A stretch of DNA of 29,375 nucleotides from positions 1 to 29,375 of the forward strand of contig CAMLSG010000046.1 in NCBI GenBank assembly GCA_946482635.1, in the 5' to 3' direction. Below are positions 7,278 through 14,353 of the stretch, one piece after another; within the stretch, counting starts at the first letter, position 1, and each line of letters starts with the position of its first letter. Made by a program: the position numbers and the translations under genes. The notes below the pieces were generated by a model, which searched no databases, had not been told where the DNA came from, and saw only the letters and a program-made list of their open reading frames with translations. This DNA comes from an uncultured Duganella sp. (lineage in GTDB: Bacteria > Pseudomonadota > Gammaproteobacteria > Burkholderiales > Burkholderiaceae).

Positions 7278-8295
7278 TTCCTTTTCCCTGGTCAGTGCGT
7301 GCCATCATGGCAGGCGTAGCATACACCTCGCCCTGCGCGTCGATCAGCATGGCCTCCTTGAGTTCAAGCCGTTGCGCCATATCGCACCAGCCTTGCGGAC
7401 CCACGACGAACAGCGGCTTGGAGTTGCCGTCCGAACGCAAGCCGGCATCGGCGCCGCCGGAGGTGATGATGGTCACCGACGCCACCAGGTCCACCGTCTG
7501 GCCGGTGCGTGCATCGATGATGTGGGCATGACGCTTGCCTTCCTTCATGAAGTAGCGCTCGTAGTCGCCGCTGGTTCCGATCGCCTCGTTATCGTGCAAC
7601 GCGACGCGTGCCACCATCTCGGGTCCGCGCGGATTGCGGATGCCGACCATCCATGGCCGCGAGCCCGGCTGGCCAAGCGCAATCGCGTTGCCGCCAACGT
7701 TGACCAGCGCCGCTTTGACGTTGGCCCGGCGCAGGATTTGCGCCGCGCGATCCAAAGCATACCCCTTGGCATAGCCGCCCAGGTCCAGCATGACGGCACG
7801 GTTGCTGCTGGTAATGCGGTTGCCGTCGAAATGCAGGTCCGCCATGCGCGGATTGGCCTTCACCAGGCTGTCGATTTCCCCAGCCGGGGGGCCGCCAGCC
7901 GTAATATCGTTCTTCTGGAAACCCCACAACCGGATCAGCCGCCCGATTGCGGGGTTGAAAGTATCGCCGGAGCGCGCCGACAGTTCGGCAGCGGAGCGCA
8001 ACAGCCCCACCATTTCCTCGTCTGCGTCGAAAGGCTCGCCGCGGGCGATAGCATCGTTCAGCGCCGTGAGCTGGCTCGGTTGCCAGGCGTGGTACTTGTG
8101 GTGCAGGCGGTCGAACTCGCGCAGCACGGCTGCGCCCTGCTCGCGTGCCTCCGCTTCGGACGGCCCATAAATACTGACCTCTACCTGCGTGCCGAACACG
8201 TGTCCCTGCACATGGTGCACCTCATCCCTGGCCGTGCAGGCCGCCAGCAAGGGCAGCAGCACGGCGCAAGCCAACAGCCGTCGGCGCTGCATCAT
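7234..8295 (-). CDS. nosX: FAD:protein FMN transferase, ApbE family (NosX-like)
   Basis: This 353-residue lipoprotein (MMQRRRLLACAVLLPLLAAC, lipidated Cys20) belongs to the ApbE family. These enzymes use FAD to attach FMN covalently to a Thr in periplasmic targets. ApbE features visible are VFGTQVEVSIYG, a GGYAKGYALDRAAQIL segment, NVGGNAIALG, and HIIDARTGQTVDLVASVTI followed by GGADAGLRSDGNSKPLFVVG. That last block corresponds to the usual AD-x-LST active-site loop. In nos clusters this protein is called NosX, and its target is NosR, which has a matching SGAT motif in this operon. The start overlaps the cytochrome stop by one base (TGATG). The last 20 or so residues run past the usual ApbE end into the cupin gene. 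Confidence 0.9.
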   Translation of the reverse strand: MMQRRRLLACAVLLPLLAACTARDEVHHVQGHVFGTQVEVSIYGPSEAEAREQGAAVLREFDRLHHKYHAWQPSQLTALNDAIARGEPFDADEEMVGLLRSAAELSARSGDTFNPAIGRLIRLWGFQKNDITAGGPPAGEIDSLVKANPRMADLHFDGNRITSSNRAVMLDLGGYAKGYALDRAAQILRRANVKAALVNVGGNAIALGQPGSRPWMVGIRNPRGPEMVARVALHDNEAIGTSGDYERYFMKEGKRHAHIIDARTGQTVDLVASVTIITSGGADAGLRSDGNSKPLFVVGPQGWCDMAQRLELKEAMLIDAQGEVYATPAMMARTDQGKGNGKSVRGCTAARNG

Positions 8296-8618
8296 CAGCT
8301 CTTGGCCATGAAGTCGATGGCGGCCTTCACCTCGTCGTCTTTCAGGCCAGGATTGCCGCCTTTAGCAGGCATCATCTTGAAGCCGTTCAGGCCGTGGGTG
8401 TACAGCACCTCCTTGCCCTGCTTGACGCGCGGGCCCCAGGCGGCCTTGTCGCCGACCTTAGGGGCGCCCAGCACGCCGGCGGCGTGGCAGGAGGCGCAGT
8501 TGGCCGAATAGATCTTTTCGCCATTGACGCCGGCGCCCTTGGCAGGTGCGGCAGCCATAACCGCGGGCGCCAGTACGGCGGCAGCGATAGCGACGGTCAG
8601 CTTGGTAAATGCTTTCAT
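8295..8618 (-). CDS. Periplasmic c-type cytochrome, c5-like, of the nos operon
   Basis: This 107-residue protein has a signal peptide (MKAFTKLTVAIAAAVLAPAVMAAA) and one haem c site, CASCH (KIYSANCASCHAAGV). The likely distal Met ligand lies in GFKMMPAKGGNPGL. The size and the GV-GAPKVGDKAAWGPR stretch resemble class I c5-type monohaem cytochromes. A cytochrome at this point of a beta-proteobacterial nos operon is likely to pass electrons from the bc1 complex to NosZ, which is inferred from position. It follows nosL after a 36-base gap with a good ribosome site (GAGGAAG) and shares one base with the start of nosX. Confidence 0.88.
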   Translation of the reverse strand: MKAFTKLTVAIAAAVLAPAVMAAAPAKGAGVNGEKIYSANCASCHAAGVLGAPKVGDKAAWGPRVKQGKEVLYTHGLNGFKMMPAKGGNPGLKDDEVKAAIDFMAKS

Positions 8619-8654
8619 GCTTGTCTTCCTCTTGGTTGGTGGGTGAAAAAATAC

Positions 8655-9173
8655 TCAGCGCATGGAATCGTCATGCGCGTCGTGGGCCGGTTTGGTGCCC
8701 AGCTTGAGCACGTCCGGCTTGACCTGGCTGTAATCGAGCACGCGGCCGCCTTCGCGTGAGGCGAAGGCTTGCGCATCTTCCCTGCTGGCGAAGGTGCCGA
8801 TAGTCGGCCCCATGGCGCCCTGTGCGCGGCTGTCGATTACATAGAAAGCGTTGCGGGCGTCGATCCAGTGGCCGCTCGGCTTGTTCCAGTCGGCCTTGCC
8901 CATGTCCTGTACGTAGCTGGCGCCTATGCCGCGCTGGCCATCTTCGCCGAACAGCACTTCAAACAGCTCCGACAGGCTGCAGAAATAGTCGATGCGGCCG
9001 TCCTTGAACACAATTTGCGCCTTGGGGCCTGGATAGTCCTTGAGGCTCATGCCGTCCAGCGCGCAAGCCGCGTCGTCCGAAGGTTCGCCGGCGGCCAGCG
9101 AGCGCGCCGCATCGCCGCAGGCGGCCAGCACCAGCAGCACCACAATGGCGGCGGCATTTCGCTTGAACTTCAT
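8655..9173 (-). CDS. nosL: NosL copper chaperone lipoprotein
   Basis: The protein has 172 residues with a lipoprotein signal (MKFKRNAAAIVVLLVLAAC, lipidated Cys19). The NosL core follows: ACALDGMSLKDYPGPKAQIV, then DGRIDYFCSLSELFEVL and HWIDARNAFYVIDSRAQGAMGPTIGTFASREDAQAFASREGG in shorter recognisable blocks. NosL is an outer-membrane-anchored Cu(I) chaperone that delivers copper for the CuZ site of NosZ; the Cys/Met of the CALDGM block are candidate ligands. The ATG at 9173 is chosen because it overlaps the nosY stop as ATGA and gives an intact lipobox; the frame extends upstream only through nosY sequence. A His/Asp-rich tail (AHDAHDDSMR) could also bind metal. Confidence 0.92.
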   Translation of the reverse strand: MKFKRNAAAIVVLLVLAACGDAARSLAAGEPSDDAACALDGMSLKDYPGPKAQIVFKDGRIDYFCSLSELFEVLFGEDGQRGIGASYVQDMGKADWNKPSGHWIDARNAFYVIDSRAQGAMGPTIGTFASREDAQAFASREGGRVLDYSQVKPDVLKLGTKPAHDAHDDSMR

Positions 9174-9994
9174 TTGAATCTCCAGGTTGCGATGGCAAAG
9201 GGAACCGCGATCCAGGCCAGCATCACGCCAGCCAGCAGGCCCGGGTTGGTCATATGCTCCGGCATCACGGTCGCCAGGCCATACAGGCCTTGCACCTGCT
9301 CGGAGCTGAAGATGTTCAGCAGACGGAACACATCCGCAGGGTTCAGCATCAGCAAGACACCGAACACGCTGCTGTCCAGGGCGCCCTGCGACAGCACCAG
9401 CACGCCCATCAGCACCATGTCGAACACCAGCACGAACAGGAACCACAAGCCGATAGCCAGGCCGCTGGCGCGGATGCGGTTATGCGCCAGCACCGACAGG
9501 CACAGCGACATGCTGAGGAAGGCCAGTCCCAGCAAGATGGCGCTGCCGGCAAAGCCGAAGAAATGCATGGCATCGCGCGCATCGAGCTGGTTAGAGAGCG
9601 CCAGCAGCGCCGCCCCGAAGCCCATTGCCGTCGACGCAGCCAGTGCAGCCGCCAGGCCGGCGAATTTCCCGAGCAAGAGTTCAAAACGCGTGATCGGCAG
9701 CGACAGCAGCAACTCCAGCGAACCGCGTTCGCGTTCGCCGACTATGGCGTCGTAGCCAAGCAGTAGCGCAATCAGCGGCACCAGGTAGGTCACCAAGCTG
9801 GACAGGCTGACAATGGTGACGTCGATGCCGCGGTATCCCACGCTGCCCTGCTGTGCCATGCCGAACCAGGCAATTGCCAGCGCAAACACGGCAAATACCA
9901 GCGCCACTGCCAGGATCCAGCGATTACGCAGGCGGTCGCGGAATTCGCGTGAAGCGATGGTGGCCGCCGCCGACCAGTCAAGCCGCGCGTGCAT
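9170..9994 (-). CDS. nosY: NosY, membrane subunit of the NosDFY ABC transporter
   Basis: The protein has 274 residues. It begins MHARLDWSAAATIASREFRD-RLRNRWI, typical for ABC-2 type permeases of the NosY family, and contains six predicted membrane helices (for example LAVALVFAVFALAIAWFGMA and LVTYLVPLIALLLG). The cytoplasmic coupling segment YDAIVGERERGSLELLLSLP is the usual coupling region of this family. NosY forms the membrane part of the NosDFY complex used for CuZ assembly. The ATG at 9994 is preferred over the far upstream start because GGGAGG precedes it and it overlaps the end of nosF by only 17 bases. Its stop overlaps the nosL start (ATGA). Confidence 0.92.
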   Translation of the reverse strand: MHARLDWSAAATIASREFRDRLRNRWILAVALVFAVFALAIAWFGMAQQGSVGYRGIDVTIVSLSSLVTYLVPLIALLLGYDAIVGERERGSLELLLSLPITRFELLLGKFAGLAAALAASTAMGFGAALLALSNQLDARDAMHFFGFAGSAILLGLAFLSMSLCLSVLAHNRIRASGLAIGLWFLFVLVFDMVLMGVLVLSQGALDSSVFGVLLMLNPADVFRLLNIFSSEQVQGLYGLATVMPEHMTNPGLLAGVMLAWIAVPFAIATWRFK

Positions 9995-10898
9995 GACGGC
10001 CTCCCATCCCGAAGAACAGGTCTTCCAGCGAAGGTTCGTGGATCGCCACGTCGTCGATGGAGTCGCTGAGCGTGGAAATAAGCTGCAGCATCTGAATTTT
10101 CTGCCGTGGCGCGCAGGGAACACGGATGCAGTCGTGCTCCACGCGCACCTGGTGGCCGCGCAGCGCCGCGATCACACGACCGGTGCCGCCGGCGCGCGCC
10201 ACCAGGCGGATCTCGGCCGGCATGGCCGCCCCGGCGCGCAACTGCGCCAGCGTGCCTTGCGCCGCGATCCGGCCGCCGCTCAGGATGACCAGATCGTCGA
10301 CCCGCTCCTGGATTTCAGCCAGGATGTGCGAGGTGATGACAATCGTCGCGCCCTCTTCGCGAAGCTGGTGCAGGATGCGGTAGAAGTCGTGGATGCCGTC
10401 CGGATCAAGGCCATTGGTCGGCTCGTCGAGGAACACCAGCTCCGGTGCACCGAGCAGCAATTGCGCGAAACCCAGGCGCTGCCGCATGCCTTTCGAATAC
10501 CCGCCAACCCTGCGGTCTGCAGCGGCCGACAGTCCAACCCGTTCCAGCACATTGCCACAGGAGCTGCGCGCGACTTTCTTCAAATCCGCAAACAGGTGCA
10601 GCAGCTCCATGCCTGTCAGGTTGTCGTAGGCGACAAAGCTCTCCGGCAGGTAGCCGATGCGGCGCCGCACGTCGCGGAAAGCACCGTCATCGGTCCTGAC
10701 GCCGCAGATGCGCACTTCGCCCGACGTCGGCTCCAGCAAGCCAAGCATCATCTTGAACAGGGTGCTCTTGCCGGCGCCGTTATGCCCGATCAGGCCCACC
10801 ATGCGGCCGCGCCCCACGGACAGGTCGACGCCGTCGACCGCTTGCAGCGCTCCATAGCGCTTGCCCACGGCGCGCAAGTCAATCAGCTTGTCGTCCAT
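9978..10898 (-). CDS. nosF: NosF, ATPase subunit of the NosDFY ABC transporter
   Basis: This 306-residue ABC ATPase has Walker A GHNGAGKST (residues 38-46), signature YSKGMRQRLG, Walker B LVFLDEPTNGLD and a switch His in TIVITSHIL. A C-terminal domain follows the ATPase core. It energises NosY/NosD in copper-sulfur centre maturation in the periplasm. The length matches family members (about 300). The gene overlaps the end of nosD by 20 bases and the start of nosY by 17 bases, so translation is coupled through nosDFY. Confidence 0.95.
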   Translation of the reverse strand: MDDKLIDLRAVGKRYGALQAVDGVDLSVGRGRMVGLIGHNGAGKSTLFKMMLGLLEPTSGEVRICGVRTDDGAFRDVRRRIGYLPESFVAYDNLTGMELLHLFADLKKVARSSCGNVLERVGLSAAADRRVGGYSKGMRQRLGFAQLLLGAPELVFLDEPTNGLDPDGIHDFYRILHQLREEGATIVITSHILAEIQERVDDLVILSGGRIAAQGTLAQLRAGAAMPAEIRLVARAGGTGRVIAALRGHQVRVEHDCIRVPCAPRQKIQMLQLISTLSDSIDDVAIHEPSLEDLFFGMGGRHARAA

Positions 10899-12162
10899 GC
10901 CATTTTCTCCAATCGGTGTTCCAGGGCTGCATGCGGGCGTGCTTGTCGATCACGCTCGGTGCGCGCAGCAAGGGGAATTGCCGCGATACGAAGCGCAGCG
11001 TTTGTACAGCGGGGCTGCTCAGAAGGAGCTTGAGCAGCGGGTATTGCCAGTGCAAGCGGTCGACCACGTCGTTGGCCTGGTACAGCACGTCGCCGTTGCC
11101 GTCGTTGTCCTGGTCCCAACCGCTGTAATTGCTCCAGTAATTGCCCTTGTTGCGGCCCCATTCGACATCCTTCGACGCGACGAACTTGACCTGTTCCGCA
11201 TTGTTGATAAAGTCGTTGCCCTCCACAGTGTTATTGCTCGACCCGGCCGTCAGGTGCACGCCGGTGCGGTTGCCGATCACCAGGTTGCTGCGCAAGGTAT
11301 TGAATTCGGCGTCGTAGATAAAGAAGCCACGCCCATTGCCGGCCACGATGTTGTTCTCGATGACGGAATCCTGGATGGTGCGCAGCATGATGCCGTGGTC
11401 TTCGTTGCCCCAGGCGACGTTGTTGCGCACCGTGAGATTGCGCACTTCCATCAGCGCCAGACCGGCGCGGCTCTGGTACACGGTGTTGCCTTCCCAGGAG
11501 CTGTTATGGGTGTTCATGTAGTGCGTTCCGTAGCGCACGTGATGCACGGTATTGCCACGGAAGGTTGCGCGGCGCGAGTAATCGACGTAAATGCCGTCGC
11601 GCACATAGCTGATCGTGTTGTCGATGACCTGCGTGTCGTCGGTGTTGTAGACCTGGATGCCGTTGCCGCGCATCTGCGACATCAGGTCGCGGCGGCCGGT
11701 GACCAGGTTGCCTTGCAGGATGGCGTCGCGGGACTGTTCGAGCCAGATGCCGAACAGGTTGGTGACCAGGTCGCAGTTGGCAATGACGATGCGGTCGGAG
11801 CCCGGCATGACGTAAATGCCGGCATTCTGCGAACCAAGGTCGGTGCCGCTGTCGCGCACGATCAGGCCGCGGATCGACACGTCCGGGGATTTGACGCGAA
11901 TGACGTCGCCCTGGTAGCCGGCGGCAATAGTCGGTTTGCCTATGCCTTCAAGGCGCAATGGCTTGTCTATCAGGATGCGTTCTTTATAGGTACCGCCCAT
12001 GACCTGGACGGTGTCGCCCGGGTGTGCCCGTCCAACGGCAGCTGCGATCGACTCGCCGGCGCGCACCTGTAGCACGGCCGCGTGCACGCCTGCCGGGGCG
12101 CAGGCCAGCATCGCGGTAATGGACGCGGCCAGGGCGGCCGCGCAAACCCTGAGGACACTCAT
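10879..12162 (-). CDS. nosD: NosD, periplasmic CuZ maturation protein
   Basis: The protein has 427 residues with a signal peptide (MSVLRVCAAALAASITAMLACAPAGVHA). It is followed by a right-handed beta-helix of CASH/PbH1 repeats, seen as recurring units such as NCDLVTNLFGIWLEQSRDAIL, NTISYVRDGIYVDYSRRATF and NIVAGNGRGFFIYDAEFNTL. NosD is the periplasmic partner of NosFY and is needed to build the Cu4S (CuZ) centre of NosZ. The conserved end NYWSNYSGWDQDNDGNGD is also present. The start lies 4 bases after the nosR stop, preceded by AGGCAGGG. A Cys before the cleavage region (MLAC) is not a good lipobox, so Sec cleavage at HA-A is preferred. Confidence 0.93.
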   Translation of the reverse strand: MSVLRVCAAALAASITAMLACAPAGVHAAVLQVRAGESIAAAVGRAHPGDTVQVMGGTYKERILIDKPLRLEGIGKPTIAAGYQGDVIRVKSPDVSIRGLIVRDSGTDLGSQNAGIYVMPGSDRIVIANCDLVTNLFGIWLEQSRDAILQGNLVTGRRDLMSQMRGNGIQVYNTDDTQVIDNTISYVRDGIYVDYSRRATFRGNTVHHVRYGTHYMNTHNSSWEGNTVYQSRAGLALMEVRNLTVRNNVAWGNEDHGIMLRTIQDSVIENNIVAGNGRGFFIYDAEFNTLRSNLVIGNRTGVHLTAGSSNNTVEGNDFINNAEQVKFVASKDVEWGRNKGNYWSNYSGWDQDNDGNGDVLYQANDVVDRLHWQYPLLKLLLSSPAVQTLRFVSRQFPLLRAPSVIDKHARMQPWNTDWRKWHGRQAD

Positions 12163-12166
12163 GGTT

Positions 12167-14332
12167 TTACCCTGCCTTCCTTTTCAGCTCACTGCGGACC
12201 GCATCCAGCGAAATGAAGTAGCCGCGCTCATCGATAGGCGTCAGCGGCTGGCCGTTCTTCTCGCGCGTCTTGCGCTCCTTGGCCAGCGGCGGGCAGGCAT
12301 GGTCGTCGTAATACATCACCATGCAATCGAGGCAAAGCAGGCACTCCTTCTGGTCGATGCGGCCCTGCGCATCGATGGCGTGCGAACCGCAGCCCTTGGC
12401 GCAGGCGGTGCAGGTCACGCACTCCTGCTTGCGTTTCAGGCCAAACAGGCGGAAGAAGCTCGGCACGGCCAGGCCGGCGCCCAACGGGCAAATGTACTTG
12501 CAGTAAGGCCGCTCGCTCAGGATCGAAATGCCGAGGATGACGGCCACGAAGGCAGCAAACGGCCAGCCGCGATTCACCACGCCCACCAGGAAGGTGGTCT
12601 TGAACGGTTCTATCTCGGCCAGGTGTTCGGCCAGTTCCATCGAGTAGAAGGACACCCCAACCAGCACTGCAAACACGCCGTATTTCACCCATTTCAGCTT
12701 GTCGTGCACGCGCTTGGGCAGCAGGCCCTGGAAGCGGCCCAGCCCGATCAGCGTGCCAAGCTTGTACGCCAGATGCTGAAGCGAACCGAAAGGGCACAGC
12801 CAGCCGCAGAACAGGCCACGCCCCCACAGCACCACGGTGACCACCATGAACCACCAGAAGATGAAGATGAATGGGTCGGACAGGAACAGCTCCCACTTCC
12901 ACTGGTAAATCAGGGAATGGAACCAGGTCATTACCTGCGTAATCGAAGGCTGCGCCTTCAGGTACAGCCCGAAGAAACCGACCGCAATCATCCACAGGAT
13001 GGTGCGCGGAATGCTGATCAGCGGCTTGCTCTTGCGGTTGGAAGCGCGCACCAGGCGGTCGCGCTGGGAATACAAGCCTGCGGTCGCCAACAGCGCCAGC
13101 ACGAACAGCGTGATCTCGCCCTTGCGCGCCAGCCAGGCGGCCTTCCAGGCCGGCACCGGACGCTCCACTTTCGGACGGCCGCCTTCCAGGTAGCGCGCCG
13201 GGGTCCAGTACTCTTCGTCGAAGTGCACGAAGACCTTGGCGTGCGTCTGCATATCCAGCTTGTTGGCCAGCAGGCTCAGTTGCCACGGCCACGCAGGGTT
13301 GAAGTTCGCTGAACGGACGATGAAGATCGCCGATTCCGTGTACTCCGGCGCATCGGCCGGCTCCAGGTGATACAGGTTCAGGTAATCGGTATCGCGGAAG
13401 GTAAAGCGGTCCGTATCCTGGCGCACCTGGATGCGGTCGTAGATGCCGCCCCGCACAAAGCCTGAACCCTTGAACGATTCCAGGCCGGTGCCGATGATGA
13501 AGATCGCATGCTCGTCTTCCTTCAGGTCCTGCATCAGGCGCTGGTAATTGCGCTCGCCTAGCAGGCTGGCGCCGACGGTCGGCACGTTCAGGTAGCCGAA
13601 ATGCAGGTCCATATAAGGCTTGCCGCCGGAGGGCAAGCCGACATCCGCGCTTTCCACCCGCAGGTGCTGGACCGCGCCCTCCTTGACGAGCGCGGCCCAG
13701 TCCAGACGTTCGCGCAGCGGCGTGAAATGAGCGCGCGGTTTGACCATCCCCTTGAAGATGCCCACCTGCTTGCCAATCTCATACGCGCTTTGCGCAATGG
13801 TCTGGTTCTCGGCTATGGCAGTAACGGTGGCCCCGCTGATCGCATCAAGATCACCACCATCACGTCCAAGGCCGAGTTCCAGCTTGGCGTCGCCGGGCTT
13901 GCCCAGGTACTGGCGGACGAACTTCGTCAGCACAGTTTCGGGAATGCCCGCCAACAAAATCGGTTCGGAGTGCTTCAGGATGCGCACCCCGGTAATCAAA
14001 CCTTTGGTATCCATGCCGATCAGGGTGACGACCGGCTTGCCAGAGTAAGCCGGAATGTCCACCACGTCGGTGGACAGGAACACATAGCCCACCACCTTCT
14101 GCTTGCCCTGCTCCAGCGCGTAGCCTTCGACGTAGGCTGGCGCGCCTTTGCGCTTGGAAAACACCGTCGCGGCAGGCAGCACGTCGCTGCATGGCGCTTC
14201 GGCACACAAATCGGGACCACCCATCAACCCCGCGGACAGCACGGTGTCGTACATCGAAGTGGCCGAGGCAGGCGCTGCGCACACCATCGCAAGCAGCGCC
14301 GCCCAAAGCAGGGAAATCAGTCGATACAGCAT
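12167..14332 (-). CDS. nosR: NosR, flavin- and iron-sulfur-containing electron donor/regulatory membrane protein
   Basis: The protein has 721 residues. After a signal peptide (ending ASA-TS) comes a periplasmic FMN-binding domain with the flavinylation motif DAISGATVTA; the modified residue should be T169. It is followed by several membrane helices containing two polyferredoxin-type clusters of cytoplasmic cysteines (LFCGWLCPFG and YCKYICPLGAG), and a C-terminal pair of 4Fe-4S motifs (CVTCTACAKGC and CLLCLDCMVMYY). NosR supports electron flow to NosZ and is needed for nos expression and NosZ activity in studied denitrifiers. The ApbE-type protein in the same operon is the expected flavinylating enzyme. 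The gene follows nosZ after 21 bases, whereas in Pseudomonas nosR comes first. Confidence 0.95.
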   Translation of the reverse strand: MLYRLISLLWAALLAMVCAAPASATSMYDTVLSAGLMGGPDLCAEAPCSDVLPAATVFSKRKGAPAYVEGYALEQGKQKVVGYVFLSTDVVDIPAYSGKPVVTLIGMDTKGLITGVRILKHSEPILLAGIPETVLTKFVRQYLGKPGDAKLELGLGRDGGDLDAISGATVTAIAENQTIAQSAYEIGKQVGIFKGMVKPRAHFTPLRERLDWAALVKEGAVQHLRVESADVGLPSGGKPYMDLHFGYLNVPTVGASLLGERNYQRLMQDLKEDEHAIFIIGTGLESFKGSGFVRGGIYDRIQVRQDTDRFTFRDTDYLNLYHLEPADAPEYTESAIFIVRSANFNPAWPWQLSLLANKLDMQTHAKVFVHFDEEYWTPARYLEGGRPKVERPVPAWKAAWLARKGEITLFVLALLATAGLYSQRDRLVRASNRKSKPLISIPRTILWMIAVGFFGLYLKAQPSITQVMTWFHSLIYQWKWELFLSDPFIFIFWWFMVVTVVLWGRGLFCGWLCPFGSLQHLAYKLGTLIGLGRFQGLLPKRVHDKLKWVKYGVFAVLVGVSFYSMELAEHLAEIEPFKTTFLVGVVNRGWPFAAFVAVILGISILSERPYCKYICPLGAGLAVPSFFRLFGLKRKQECVTCTACAKGCGSHAIDAQGRIDQKECLLCLDCMVMYYDDHACPPLAKERKTREKNGQPLTPIDERGYFISLDAVRSELKRKAG

Positions 14333-14353
14333 GGATAAACCACCCTCGCGGGC